Source of the DNA: Bacteroidales bacterium UBA5371
Lineage (GTDB): Bacteria > Bacteroidota > Bacteroidia > Bacteroidales > P3
Length of the DNA: 56,313 bases
Assembly (NCBI GenBank): GCA_002407855.1
Contig: DHPF01000012.1
Location: 205,486 to 261,798 of the forward strand
Direction: 5' to 3'
Shown: piece after piece, positions 1 through 8,520 of the stretch
Position numbering within the stretch: position 1 is the stretch's first letter
Layout: every line of letters begins with the position of its first letter
Notes under the pieces: generated by a model
Told to the model about the DNA's origin: nothing
The model's database searches: none
The model's input: only the letters and a program-made list of their open reading frames with translations
Position numbers and translations under genes: made by a program

Positions 1-90
1 GCTCAGGTTCCATTAAAAAACGATAAAGTTCCATTAAAAAATAATCAGGTTAAATCTAAAAACACTCAGATACCAAAAAAACCGCTCAAA
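1..90. repeat. Tandem 21-bp repeat array at window edge
   Basis: Four consecutive 21-bp units are visible at 7-27, 28-48, 49-69 and 70-90, and bases 1-6 look like the end of a fifth. The first two units share GTTCCATTAAAAAA; units two and three end in CAG. The array is cut by the window edge. Its period matches other intergenic arrays in this window. Because 21 is a multiple of three, it also stays open in frame 1, so it could instead be coding for a heptad-repeat protein tail. Confidence 0.6.
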
Positions 91-171
91 TTAAATTCCC
101 ACTATGCTGAATTTCCTTGCCCTGCAAAGCAGCATGCCTACAAGCAATACATAAATTATTCTAATAAATAA
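1..171 (+). CDS. Possible 3' end of a gene (partial, repeat-derived frame)
   Basis: Frame 1 is open from the window edge to a TAA at 169-171, giving 56 residues. The first part is a heptad repeat (VPLKNDK, VPLKNNQ, VKSKNTQ) produced by the 21-bp DNA repeat. The second part has no recognisable domain. The frame may be real, the C-terminus of a lysine-rich protein, or an accident of a 21-bp array in which no unit happens to contain a stop. The upstream sequence would decide. I do not recognise a family. Confidence 0.25.
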   Translation, partial: AQVPLKNDKVPLKNNQVKSKNTQIPKKPLKLNSHYAEFPCPAKQHAYKQYINYSNK

Positions 172-175
172 GAGA

Positions 176-186
176 TTGTATGTTTG
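176..186 (+). promoter_or_regulatory. Relic promoter -7 element (TATGTTTG)
   Basis: TATGTTTG at 179-186 matches the Bacteroidota TAnnTTTG element. The next bases (TTTGCAGAAAAGAATTAAT) are identical to the leader of the intact small gene on the minus strand at 19487, so this is the promoter of the decayed copy that follows. No good -33 TTG is visible. Confidence 0.4.
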
Positions 187-202
187 CAGAAAAGAATTAA
201 TT

Positions 203-289
203 ATAAATAAGCACCGGATTATTTATCGGTTTACCGCTCGCACAGCAACTTATCCTAATAATAAAGAAGTTATAGATTGTTTCTTCTGA
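203..289 (+). pseudogene. Decayed copy of the 19209-19487 small gene
   Basis: Read from the ATA at 203-205, the frame gives a peptide that aligns with the first 29 codons of the intact gene at 19209-19487: NKHRIIYRFTA against NKYRITYRFTA, then YPNNKEV against HPNNKDV. The start codon has become ATA and a TGA ends the frame at 287-289. Nucleotide identity extends upstream through the promoter. I therefore call it a pseudogene fragment. Nothing homologous is visible after about position 290. Confidence 0.65.
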
Positions 290-333
290 ACAATGGAAGA
301 TAAGAAATAAGCGGAAAATATTATTTATAGTTC

Positions 334-360
334 TTGTTTTATTTTTATTTTGTACCTTTG
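334..360 (+). promoter_or_regulatory. Promoter of the aminopeptidase gene
   Basis: TTG at 334-336 and TACCTTTG at 353-360 (spacer 16) fit the Bacteroidota promoter form TTG / TAnnTTTG. The start codon lies 26 bases downstream. Confidence 0.5.
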
Positions 361-385
361 TGTGTTTATTTAGCAAAATATTTTT

Positions 386-1828
386 ATGATTACAATTGAT
401 AAATTACTATCTCCAAAGAAAGAGTTTTCAAGCCTTATTTTGTTTGATGAGAATGATGTTTTTAATCATTTCTTATTGGATGGACAAAAAGAAGCCTATA
501 TTACTAATGAGTATAGGGAAAATAAGCGTGATTTCTTTGTTTTTAATCATCTTTCTCATCATTTGATTGTGATTATTTATCCTGTTAAAAAGACGGCTTA
601 TCAAACCAATGAAACTCTTAGGAAACTGGGGGCTAAATGCTTGGAATTTTTTGATAAAGAGTACATTAAGAACATTAATCTGATTGCTCAATCATCTAAG
701 GAGGAATTGCTGAGTTTTGTGGAGGGAGTTTGCTTGGCAAGCTATTGTTTTGACAACTACAAGACTGACCCTTCAAGGCTTGTGCATCCTTTTGACCATA
801 TTTCTATTATTCATCCTGAGGTTGAAGTTGAGGATATTAATCATTTGAGGGTGGTTTGCGAGGCTATTGAGAAATGTAAAGATTTAGTTAATGAGCCTGT
901 TAGTAGTTTGAATGCCTTAGGTTTGGCTCAGGCTTTTGTGAATATGGGTCAAGAGGCTAACGTTAGGGTTGAGGTTTTGAATAAGGAGGAGATTGAAAAG
1001 CTTAAAATGGGAGGAATTTTAGCTGTAAATAAAGGAAGTATTGACCCTCCTACTTTTACTATTATGGAATACAAGCCAAGTAATCCTTTGAACAATCAGC
1101 CTTTGGTTTTGGTTGGGAAGGGTTTGGTTTATGATACTGGGGGTTTGAATTTAAAGCCTGAGGATTATATGAACGATATGAAAACGGACATGGCTGGTGC
1201 TGCAATGATGGGCTCTGTGATATATGCTGTTTCTCGTTTGGAAATGCCTATCTGGATAATTGGTTTATTTCCAGCAACGGATAATCGTCCTGGTGGAAAT
1301 GCTTATGCAAGTGGGGACATTATCAATATGTATGATGGGACTAATGTGGAGGTTGTGAATACTGATGCCGAAGGAAGAATTATTTTGGGTGATGCCTTAG
1401 CTTATGCCAAGCAGTTTAATCCTGCATTAATTATAAATGCTGCTACTTTAACTGGTGCTGCTCAAAGAGCTATTGGTAGTTTTGGTATTTGTGCTGTTGA
1501 AAATCATGCTGGGATGTATCTTTCCGATTTAAAACAAGCAGGAAAAGATGTTTATGAACGGATTGCCGAATTTCCTTTCTGGGAAGAGTATGATGAGTTG
1601 ATCAAGAGCGAGATTGCTGATATTAAGAATTCGGGGGAAAAGGTTGCTGGTATGATTACCGCGGGCAAGTTTTTAGCTCATTTCACTGGTGATTATCCTT
1701 TCATACATTTAGATATTGCAGGAGTAGCTTATAATAGTGCAAAGAAAGATTATCTCACCTTTGGGGCTTCGGGCTATGGCATTAGGCTTATGGTTCGCTT
1801 TATAGAGAAATATTTTATTCAGAAATAA
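386..1828 (+). CDS. pepA: Leucyl aminopeptidase, M17 family
   Basis: A cytosolic M17 metallo-aminopeptidase that removes N-terminal residues from peptides, using two divalent metal ions. The C-terminal catalytic half has the M17 signatures: GKGLVYDTGG with Lys245 and Asp250 as metal ligands, and NTDAEGR at residues 325-331, in which Asp327 and Glu329 bind metal. The N-terminal third is the variable macro-like domain. At 480 residues the length is normal for the family. No signal peptide is seen. The ATG is 26 bases after a good promoter. The downstream gene pdxA follows after 31 bases, so co-transcription is possible. Family assignment is secure; substrate preference is unknown. Confidence 0.93.
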   Translation: MITIDKLLSPKKEFSSLILFDENDVFNHFLLDGQKEAYITNEYRENKRDFFVFNHLSHHLIVIIYPVKKTAYQTNETLRKLGAKCLEFFDKEYIKNINLIAQSSKEELLSFVEGVCLASYCFDNYKTDPSRLVHPFDHISIIHPEVEVEDINHLRVVCEAIEKCKDLVNEPVSSLNALGLAQAFVNMGQEANVRVEVLNKEEIEKLKMGGILAVNKGSIDPPTFTIMEYKPSNPLNNQPLVLVGKGLVYDTGGLNLKPEDYMNDMKTDMAGAAMMGSVIYAVSRLEMPIWIIGLFPATDNRPGGNAYASGDIINMYDGTNVEVVNTDAEGRIILGDALAYAKQFNPALIINAATLTGAAQRAIGSFGICAVENHAGMYLSDLKQAGKDVYERIAEFPFWEEYDELIKSEIADIKNSGEKVAGMITAGKFLAHFTGDYPFIHLDIAGVAYNSAKKDYLTFGASGYGIRLMVRFIEKYFIQK

Positions 1829-1842
1829 TTTTTAATAATATA

Positions 1843-1884
1843 CAATAATAATAATAAATATGGACAATAATAATAATAATAATA
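1843..1884. repeat. AAT trinucleotide tract across the pdxA start
   Basis: An imperfect run of AAT/ATA triplets begins in the leader, is interrupted by the start codon at 1860, and continues into the coding region as a run of Asn codons. Changes in copy number would alter the leader spacing and the length of the poly-Asn tail without shifting the frame. Confidence 0.6.
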
Positions 1885-3062
1885 GAAATAACCGACCTAA
1901 TAAGACCATCAATGTAAATAATCCTTTTAATGAAGAGAATAAACAAAGTACTTCTTCTAAGAATACAAATATTATTAAGATTGGTATTTCTCATGGAGAT
2001 TTTAATGGAGTTGGGTATGAAATTCTCTTAAAGACCTTTTCTGATGTGAGGGTTATGGAATATTGCACACCTATTCTTTATGGTTCCTCTAAGATTTTAT
2101 CTTATTATAAGAAAATTACTGATTTGCCAAATTTCCCTTTCACCAATATCCGTTCTTGTGAACAAGCAGAGAAAGGCAAGCTTAATGTTTTGAATATAAT
2201 TCAAGAGGAGGTTAAAATTGATGTTGGACAACAAACAGAGATTGCTGGCGAATTGGCAGCTCTTAGTTTGAATATGGCAACAGATGATTTAATTAAAGGT
2301 AAATTTCAAGCCTTAGTTACAAACCCTATCAACAAAAAGAATATTCAATCCCCTACATTTCATTTCCCAGGTCATACCGAATATCTAACAAAGAAATTTG
2401 ATGCCAAAGATTCGCTTATGATAATGGCTTGTGATAAGATTAAAATTGGAGTTATGACCAATCATCTTGCATTAAAGGATGTTCCAAATGTTGTTACGGG
2501 AGACCTTATTTTAAGGAAGCTCAAAACTTTTCATCAATCATTAAAGAGAGATTTTGGTATAAGTATGCCTAAGATAGCTGTTTTAGCTCTTAATCCTCAT
2601 GCAGGAGACCATGGAGTGAATGGAGATGAAGACGAAAAAATTATATCCCCTGCCATTCAAAAAGCATTTGACCAAAACATACTTGCCTTTGGTCCTTTTC
2701 CTGCCGATGGGTTCTTTGGTATGGGTGAATTTGCTAACTACGATGGTGTTCTTGCAATTTATCACGATCAAGGACTTATCCCATTTAAACTGATGAGTTT
2801 TACCAATGGGGTGAATTTTACTGCGGGCTTACCTTATGTTAGAACCTCTCCTGCTCATGGAACAGCTTACCATATTGCAGGAAAGAACATTGCTAATCCT
2901 GATAGTTTCCGTAGTGCTTTATTTATGGCAATGGATATTTGTAAGAATAGAATGGAATATGATGAACTAACATCAAATGTATTGCAAATCTCAAAGAAAG
3001 ATCATATTGTTGATGAAGATATAACTCACGAACTTCAAAAAGACGATGAACCAGCTCTATAA
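1860..3062 (+). CDS. pdxA: 4-hydroxythreonine-4-phosphate dehydrogenase PdxA
   Basis: NAD-dependent oxidation of 4-phosphohydroxy-L-threonine in pyridoxal phosphate synthesis. The core from about residue 38 has the PdxA motifs: PGHTEYL, MTNHLALKDVP and ALNPHAGDHG, which carry metal-binding His residues or nearby sites, then YHDQGLIPFK and GLPYVRTSPAHGTA. In the last motif an Ala stands where the family usually has Asp. The first 37 residues are an Asn-rich, low-complexity extension that begins with a run of six Asn; a later internal start is possible but no ATG is seen before the core. The 3' end overlaps ligA by 17 bases, which suggests translational coupling. Confidence 0.9.
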   Translation: MDNNNNNNRNNRPNKTINVNNPFNEENKQSTSSKNTNIIKIGISHGDFNGVGYEILLKTFSDVRVMEYCTPILYGSSKILSYYKKITDLPNFPFTNIRSCEQAEKGKLNVLNIIQEEVKIDVGQQTEIAGELAALSLNMATDDLIKGKFQALVTNPINKKNIQSPTFHFPGHTEYLTKKFDAKDSLMIMACDKIKIGVMTNHLALKDVPNVVTGDLILRKLKTFHQSLKRDFGISMPKIAVLALNPHAGDHGVNGDEDEKIISPAIQKAFDQNILAFGPFPADGFFGMGEFANYDGVLAIYHDQGLIPFKLMSFTNGVNFTAGLPYVRTSPAHGTAYHIAGKNIANPDSFRSALFMAMDICKNRMEYDELTSNVLQISKKDHIVDEDITHELQKDDEPAL

Positions 3063-5100
3063 CCAGATTATTGAGTTACGAAAAGAAATCAACCAACATA
3101 ACTATAACTATTATGTATTGGATAAAGCTATTATCTCAGATACAGAATTTGATTTTAAGCTAAAAGAACTTGAAAACTTAGAAACAAAACTTAGGCAAGA
3201 GAACCCTAATGTTGAAGAATCCTTTTTCTCCAATTCTCCAACCCAAAGAGTGGGAGGAGAAACCAATAAAGCTTTTAAGCAAGTTGAACATAAATACCAA
3301 ATGCTTTCTCTTTCCAATACCTATTCAATTGAGGAAATTAAAGATTTTGTTTTAAGAGTAGAGAAAGACCTAAACACTAATGAAGAATTGGAATGGGTTT
3401 GTGAACTGAAATATGATGGGGTTGCAATAAGTCTAAGTTATAAGAACGGAAAGCTCATTCAGGCTCTAACAAGAGGAAATGGACTTGTGGGCGATGATAT
3501 AACAGATAATATCAAAACAATTCGTTCCATTCCTTTGGAGCTTTTGGGAGATGATTATCCAGAAGAGTTTGAAATTAGAGGTGAGGTTGTGTTTCCATTA
3601 AAGAACTTTGAAGAGTTTAATGCTCAAAGAGTTTTACAGGGAGAAGAGCCTTTGGCAAATCCTCGAAATGCAGCTTCTGGAAGTATAAAACTACTTAATC
3701 CAAAAGAAACAGCAAAACGTAAACTTGATTGTTTCCTCTATTTTCTTCTTACAGACAATAACACAGAATTAAATTCCCTTACTCATTACGAAAGACTCTT
3801 GAAAGCAAAGACTTGGGGCTTTAATGTTCCTTCCTTTATGGCAATTTGTAGAGGGAATGAAGATATAGAAAGTTTTATTGAATATTGGGATAAGGAAAGA
3901 TTTAACTTAGGATTTGATATTGATGGAATTGTTATTAAACTAAATAATACATCTCTTTGGGAGAAACTTGGTTCAACTGCAAAAAGTCCTCGTTGGGCAA
4001 CTGCCTATAAGTTTAAGGCTCAAAGAATGGAAACAAAGCTCATTAATGTTGAGTATCAAGTTGGGAGAACGGGAGTTATTACCCCTGTTGCAAACTTTGA
4101 ACCCATCTTACTTGGAGGAACAATTGTAAAGAGAGCCTCGCTTCATAATGCAGATATAATAGAAAAGCTTGACATACATACAAATGATTATTTGTTTGTA
4201 GAAAAAGGCGGAGAGATTATTCCAAAGATAATTGGAGTAAATATGGGAAAAAGAGAGCCTAATGCTAAGAAGATTGAATATATTACCCATTGCCCTGAAT
4301 GTAATACTCCATTGGTTAGGGAAGATACTGAGGCTGGGCATTATTGTCCTGATTATAACCACTGCCCTGTACAAATATTAGGTCGTTTTGAACATTTTGC
4401 AAGTAAGAAAGCAATGAATATTGATACCCTTGGAGGAGAAAGACTAAAATATCTAATTGACCATAAACTTATTAATGATTTTGCTGATATTTATTCCCTA
4501 AGAGAAGAAGACCTAATTGGGATTGGTAGCATTGACACAAGTAAGAAAACAACAATTCAAGAAAAAGGAGCTATTAATCTTATTCAAGCAATTGAGGAGT
4601 CTAAGAAGATTCCTTTTGAAAGAGTGCTTTATGGATTAGGGATTCGCTATGTTGGGGAAGTGGTTGCAAAGAAACTTGCCAAGCACTATAAAAATATTGA
4701 TAGTCTAAGTAATGCAAACTTCTTAGAGCTTACACAAGTAGATGAGATTGGGGGAAAGATTGCCCAAAGCATAATTGATTATTTCTCTAATGAGGAAAAC
4801 CTTAGCCTTATCCTAAAACTTAAAACAAAAGGATTGAAATTTGAGATTGAAGAAACCTTCCTAAGCAATAAATTAGAGGGAAAGAGCTTTGTTGTGAGTG
4901 GTAGCTTTGAGAATTATAGCAGAGAAGGCTTAAAAAAGACAATTGAAGACAATTCAGGAAAGGTTTTAAGTGGAGTAAGTGCAAAGGTTGATTATTTGGT
5001 TGCAGGTGATAAGATGGGACCAGAGAAAAAACGCAAAGCAGAGAAGTTAGGAGTAAAGATTATATCCGAACAAGAGTTTGATATAATGATTAATGGTTAG
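3046..5100 (+). CDS. ligA: NAD-dependent DNA ligase LigA
   Basis: Seals nicks in duplex DNA using NAD, in replication and repair. Domains in order: Ia and nucleotidyltransferase, with the adenylated Lys122 in the KYDG motif; OB fold; a four-cysteine zinc finger (CPEC, then CPDYNHC) near residues 415-440; helix-hairpin-helix repeats; and a C-terminal BRCT domain from about residue 605 (GKSFVVSGSF). At 684 residues it is full length. The ATG lies inside the end of pdxA, giving a 17-base overlap, and no other good start exists nearby. This is an essential housekeeping gene. Confidence 0.97.
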   Translation: MNQLYNQIIELRKEINQHNYNYYVLDKAIISDTEFDFKLKELENLETKLRQENPNVEESFFSNSPTQRVGGETNKAFKQVEHKYQMLSLSNTYSIEEIKDFVLRVEKDLNTNEELEWVCELKYDGVAISLSYKNGKLIQALTRGNGLVGDDITDNIKTIRSIPLELLGDDYPEEFEIRGEVVFPLKNFEEFNAQRVLQGEEPLANPRNAASGSIKLLNPKETAKRKLDCFLYFLLTDNNTELNSLTHYERLLKAKTWGFNVPSFMAICRGNEDIESFIEYWDKERFNLGFDIDGIVIKLNNTSLWEKLGSTAKSPRWATAYKFKAQRMETKLINVEYQVGRTGVITPVANFEPILLGGTIVKRASLHNADIIEKLDIHTNDYLFVEKGGEIIPKIIGVNMGKREPNAKKIEYITHCPECNTPLVREDTEAGHYCPDYNHCPVQILGRFEHFASKKAMNIDTLGGERLKYLIDHKLINDFADIYSLREEDLIGIGSIDTSKKTTIQEKGAINLIQAIEESKKIPFERVLYGLGIRYVGEVVAKKLAKHYKNIDSLSNANFLELTQVDEIGGKIAQSIIDYFSNEENLSLILKLKTKGLKFEIEETFLSNKLEGKSFVVSGSFENYSREGLKKTIEDNSGKVLSGVSAKVDYLVAGDKMGPEKKRKAEKLGVKIISEQEFDIMING

Positions 5101-5122
5101 TTAAAATCTTTTTCTTATATTT

Positions 5123-5153
5123 TTTGGTAGATTAAAAAAAGTTAGTATATTTG
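5123..5153 (+). promoter_or_regulatory. Bacteroidota-type promoter
   Basis: TTTG at 5123-5126 and TATATTTG at 5146-5153 with a 19-base spacer make a near-ideal match. It drives the small membrane protein gene at 5185. Confidence 0.6.
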
Positions 5154-5184
5154 CAGGAGTAATATTCTCATAAATTAAATTTAA

Positions 5185-5442
5185 ATGGAAATATTGATTA
5201 CAATTATTTTAATCCTTTCTATTCTGATTATCTTTTCAACAAAGAAAGTAGAAAGGTTTTTGTATTCTCATATTATCCCCTTCTTGACCAAGATTAAAAT
5301 CTCAGAAAAACACAATAATCATAATTATTCAAAACTAAACCCAAATCCTGATTTAGATGTTCATCGCAATCTATACTTACGTCCACTTTTGCGAGAACGT
5401 CATTTCTTAAAACGTTATCTTTTCTGTGCAAGTACTTATTAA
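5185..5442 (+). CDS. Small single-pass membrane protein, unknown function
   Basis: An 85-residue protein with one hydrophobic segment at residues 2-18 (ITIILILSILIIF) followed by a basic tail rich in Lys, His and Arg, consistent with an inner-membrane anchor and a cytoplasmic tail. A strong promoter sits 32 bases upstream of the ATG, which supports it as a real gene. I recognise no family. The gene stands alone between ligA and a lipoprotein gene. Confidence 0.5.
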   Translation: MEILITIILILSILIIFSTKKVERFLYSHIIPFLTKIKISEKHNNHNYSKLNPNPDLDVHRNLYLRPLLRERHFLKRYLFCASTY

Positions 5443-5670
5443 TTAAGAAAAGCATAGCGTCATTTGGAAGGGTAAAGTTTGTAAATCTCTTTGTTGAGAC
5501 GAGGTCAACGATTGAAAATATCTTTAGATATTATTGAGTAAATCCACAAAACACTATTTTATTATTGTTATTTTCTGTAATATGAATATTGAAGAAATCT
5601 GTGTTCTCAATATAAAAATAGTGTATATCTAGTATAAAAGGACACAAATAAATTTTAAAAATATAATACA

Positions 5671-6090
5671 ATGAAGAAGATAATCTTAGGAGTCTTGTTT
5701 ATAAGCTCAATATTTATTCTTGGTTCGTGTAGTAACGATGAAGAGGTATATTTAGATAAATCGCAAATGCCTAAGAATATACCTCCAGTAAGTCAAAAAG
5801 AGATGGATAGAATGGCTTATGTCGCAAATTTATATAAAGTAATTTACAATGTTGAAGTTACAGGAAAAACTTTTGAGCTTTCTAAGACAGAAGGAAAGTT
5901 TTATATAAAGGAGATAAAAAATACAACTAAAGAAGAAGTTCCAAAGCCTGATTTTTGGAGTTGTGACAGAGATGAATTCTATAAGTGGGTTGATAAAAAA
6001 CTGGAGGAAGGTTGTACCGTTACTATCACTTACGACACTTCAACAGGTTGCTATTTTGGTTGGGCCACACCACCTACTAAGCCATTATAA
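5671..6090 (+). CDS. Small exported lipoprotein, unknown function
   Basis: A 139-residue protein with a type II signal peptide: MKKIILGVLFISSIF followed by the lipobox LGSC, with lipidated Cys20. The mature part is charged, has three further cysteines (in SCDRDE, GCTVT and TGCYFG) and ends in a Tyr/Trp/Pro-rich stretch. No domain is recognised. It is monocistronic and a strong hairpin follows at 6157. I see no convincing promoter in the 228 bases before it, although several AT-rich inverted repeats occur there. Confidence 0.7.
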   Translation: MKKIILGVLFISSIFILGSCSNDEEVYLDKSQMPKNIPPVSQKEMDRMAYVANLYKVIYNVEVTGKTFELSKTEGKFYIKEIKNTTKEEVPKPDFWSCDRDEFYKWVDKKLEEGCTVTITYDTSTGCYFGWATPPTKPL

Positions 6091-6156
6091 TAAGATTCTT
6101 ATAATTAATGGAAGTAATGTGTTGTAAATATATTACATAATGGCAAGTAAAAACAT

Positions 6157-6187
6157 GAGGCTGTCTCATAATTCACAAGACAGCCTC
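6157..6187. terminator. Hairpin terminator, copy of a repeated element
   Basis: GAGGCTGTCT at 6157-6166 pairs perfectly with AGACAGCCTC at 6178-6187 across an 11-base loop and is followed by a T-rich run, so it can terminate the lipoprotein transcript. The left arm and most of the loop (GAGGCTGTCTCATAATTC) recur in inverted orientation at 39349-39379, marking a dispersed hairpin family. Confidence 0.65.
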
Positions 6188-6321
6188 TTCTTTTGTTACA
6201 AAAACTTCTCCTTGTTTCTAATTTTCTTTGATATAAACACTCTTTCTTTGTTTTTACAAAAAGAGAGATCCATTTCTTAAAGTATTTAACAATCATAAAT
6301 AAGTGTTTGATAGTAAAATTT

Positions 6322-6350
6322 GAAGTCTGTATTTTTCCTCTACAGGCTTC
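6322..6350 (+). terminator. Second terminator-like hairpin
   Basis: GAAGTCTGTA at 6322-6331 pairs with TACAGGCTTC at 6341-6350 (one G-U pair), with a nine-base loop, and CGCTTTTTATTT follows. The gene it would terminate is not clear. It may be a back-up terminator for the lipoprotein gene or the end of a short untranslated RNA. Confidence 0.4.
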
Positions 6351-6435
6351 TCGCTTTTTATTTAAATGAAGTAGAACCTCAACATAAATTAAAATACTTT
6401 TTCATTCATAATTAGGAAGATTAAAATAAAGTTTG

Positions 6436-6443
6436 TATGTTTG
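6436..6443 (+). promoter_or_regulatory. Promoter -7 element (TATGTTTG)
   Basis: TATGTTTG matches TAnnTTTG, 48 bases before the DUF2059 start. No TTG is found at the expected -33 distance. Confidence 0.4.
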
Positions 6444-6491
6444 CAGGAGAAAAACTAATTGAATTAGTAAATAAACATAATAATAAAAGAC

Positions 6492-6938
6492 ATGAAAAAA
6501 ATTATTTCAGTATTGGCATTGATTCTAATAGTTAGTTCAACTGCTTTTTCTCAAACAGATAAAGAATATGCTGAAACCCTAAAAAAATTCTTTGAAGTCA
6601 GCGGCAATAAAGCTACTGCCGATGTGGCATTAGAACAAATGATTGAAATTTTCAAACCACAATATCCAAATATTGACTCAAAAACATGGAAAAAAATATA
6701 TCAAGATGTTGTGCAAAAATCAATGAATCAATTTATTGAAATGAACATTCCCATATATCAAAAACATCTTTCAAAAAGCGATTTAGACGAAATTATCAAG
6801 TTTTATCAAACACCCATTGGACAAAAGTTTTCTCAAAGCAATGCTTTAATCACAAAAGAGTTGATGACTATTTCTCAACAATGGGGAATGGAATTATCAA
6901 AACAACTAATAGAAACAATTGAAAAGGCAAAAAAGTAA
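6492..6938 (+). CDS. Exported DUF2059 family protein
   Basis: A 148-residue protein with a signal peptide ending near AFSQ (residues 18-21) and an all-helical body. The stretch ISKFYQTPIG-like FYQTPIGQKFSQ followed by a run of polar helix is the hallmark of DUF2059 proteins, which are small periplasmic proteins of unknown role. It lies 16 bases upstream of mtaB and is likely to be co-transcribed with it. The family call rests on the FY-TP-G-K motif and size. Confidence 0.75.
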   Translation: MKKIISVLALILIVSSTAFSQTDKEYAETLKKFFEVSGNKATADVALEQMIEIFKPQYPNIDSKTWKKIYQDVVQKSMNQFIEMNIPIYQKHLSKSDLDEIIKFYQTPIGQKFSQSNALITKELMTISQQWGMELSKQLIETIEKAKK

Positions 6939-6954
6939 TACTATTTAATAATAG

Positions 6955-8241
6955 ATGAATAAAGTTGCATTTCATACCTTAGGATGTAAGCTGAACTTTG
7001 CTGAAAGCTCCGATTTGGCAAGAACATTTACTCAAAACAACTATGAGCAGGTTTCCTCAAAAGAATTTGCCGATGTATATGTTATTAATACATGTACCGT
7101 TACTCAGGTGGCTGAAAAGAAATGTAGAAATGCAATTCGCCAAGCTAATCAGATAAATCCTAATGCTACAATTGCAGTTATCGGTTGCTTTGCACAGCTT
7201 AGCCCTAATGAAATTGCAGAGATTGAAGGGGTAGATATAATTTTGGGTAACGCCGATAAGCATAAACTATTTGAATATATTGAAAGAAAGGATGAGTTTG
7301 ATGAGCATTTCAAGGAAGTTGTGCCAATTGATAATGTGAAAGAATTTGTTCCCTCTTACTCTTCCAACGACAGGACAAGGAGTTTTTTGAAGATACAAGA
7401 CGGATGCGACTATTTCTGTTCCTATTGTGCCATACCTTTTGCAAGAGGAAGAAGCAGAAGCGATACCATTGGAAACACAATTAAGAAAGCATATGAATTA
7501 GAAAAGGAAGGCAAGAAAGAAGTTGTTTTGACTGGGGTTAATATTGGGGACTTTGGAAAGCATCAAGGAGAGAATTTCTATGAGCTAATTAAAGAATTGG
7601 ACAAGATTGAACATATTGAGAGATATAGGATTTCGAGCATAGAACCAAATCTAATTACAAATGAAATTATTGATTTTGTAAGCCATTCAAGAAGTTTCCT
7701 ACCTCATTTTCACATTCCTTTGCAAGGGGGAACAAATTTCTTGCTCCAAAGGATGAAAAGAAAATATAATAGGGAATTATTTGAGGACAGAGTTAGGTAT
7801 ATTAAGGAAGTTATGCCTCATGCCTTTATTGCTGCTGATATAATTCTTGGTTTCCCTGGTGAGAGCGAAGAGGAGTTTAACAAGACAGCTGATTTTATTG
7901 AATCCCTTCCCCTATCTGCCCTTCATGTCTTTACTTACTCCGAAAGACCAGGTTCATTAGCAATAAAACTTAATGGTAAAGTCCCAATGAATATTCGCAA
8001 AAAGCGTAGTCTTATTATTCAGGATATTTCCAGCAAGAAGAAAAAAGAATTTTACGAAAACAACATCGGCTATAAAGCCAAAGTACTTTGGGAAAGCGAT
8101 AACGAGAAAGGAATGATGTATGGCTTTTCAGATAACTATATAAGAGTAGGCAGAAAGTTTGAAGAAAAACACATTAACACCATAACCCAAGAAACATTAG
8201 AACATCTCAATCATCAAAACCTTAGCTTTGAAATTATATAA
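6955..8241 (+). CDS. mtaB: tRNA t6A37 methylthiotransferase MtaB
   Basis: A radical-SAM enzyme that converts N6-threonylcarbamoyladenosine at tRNA position 37 to its 2-methylthio form. The N-terminal UPF0004 domain has three cluster cysteines (in LGCKLNF, NTCTV and GCFAQ). The radical-SAM cluster motif is CDYFCSYC with Cys151, Cys155 and Cys158. A C-terminal TRAM-like segment follows. The length of 428 residues and the N-terminal AFHTLGCKLN fit MtaB better than MiaB or RimO. It shares a transcript with the DUF2059 gene upstream. Confidence 0.92.
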   Translation: MNKVAFHTLGCKLNFAESSDLARTFTQNNYEQVSSKEFADVYVINTCTVTQVAEKKCRNAIRQANQINPNATIAVIGCFAQLSPNEIAEIEGVDIILGNADKHKLFEYIERKDEFDEHFKEVVPIDNVKEFVPSYSSNDRTRSFLKIQDGCDYFCSYCAIPFARGRSRSDTIGNTIKKAYELEKEGKKEVVLTGVNIGDFGKHQGENFYELIKELDKIEHIERYRISSIEPNLITNEIIDFVSHSRSFLPHFHIPLQGGTNFLLQRMKRKYNRELFEDRVRYIKEVMPHAFIAADIILGFPGESEEEFNKTADFIESLPLSALHVFTYSERPGSLAIKLNGKVPMNIRKKRSLIIQDISSKKKKEFYENNIGYKAKVLWESDNEKGMMYGFSDNYIRVGRKFEEKHINTITQETLEHLNHQNLSFEII

Positions 8242-8279
8242 ATATTTTGGACTATTTAACCATAAGAATACATCTTATA

Positions 8280-8308
8280 TTTGTATATTAAATTAATCTT
8301 TATCTTTG
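8280..8308 (+). promoter_or_regulatory. Orphan promoter-like sequence
   Basis: TTTG at 8280-8283 and TATCTTTG at 8301-8308 (spacer 17) form a good promoter, but no plus-strand gene follows: the next 210 bases run into the ends of two minus-strand repeats and the lipoate ligase stop. A short untranslated or antisense RNA is possible. Confidence 0.35.
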
Positions 8309-8397
8309 CAAATAATATATAGAAAAAACCAAAAGTTGCCCAAAAACCCCATCCCCTTATTAAGTATATATAGGCGTTATTATATAAATAAGTAGTT

Positions 8398-8460
8398 TTT
8401 GTATTAGAATCAAGATTCAATAAATTATCTTCTGAAAAGAATTTACTGAAACGAAGATTC
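8398..8460 (-). repeat. 21-bp repeat array between mtaB and the lipoate ligase
   Basis: Read on the minus strand, three 21-bp units run 8460-8440, 8439-8419 and 8418-8398. The first and third share GAATCTT followed by CG or GA and TT; the first contains TCTTCGTTT, a motif also seen in the arrays at 18560 and 49648. The array sits in the space between two converging genes. Confidence 0.5.
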
Positions 8461-8520
8461 AATTTTTTACTTTCTTTGTAAGGAATTTAAGAACTTCAAA
8501 GACTTTATGGAAATTAATCA

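Larger units (their letters stand above)
6091..6491. other. 401-base intergenic region with two hairpins and a promoter
   Basis: No believable gene lies here on either strand. It holds the hairpin at 6157-6187 that recurs near 39349, a second hairpin at 6322-6350, and a -7 element at 6436-6443 for the next gene. Confidence 0.6.

Noticed and set aside
5443..5670. Inverted repeats near 5517-5532 (AATATC/GATATT) and CACTATTTT/AAAATAGTG
   Set aside because: AT-rich and short or widely spaced; chance pairing is likely in this base composition and no promoter or gene boundary depends on them.
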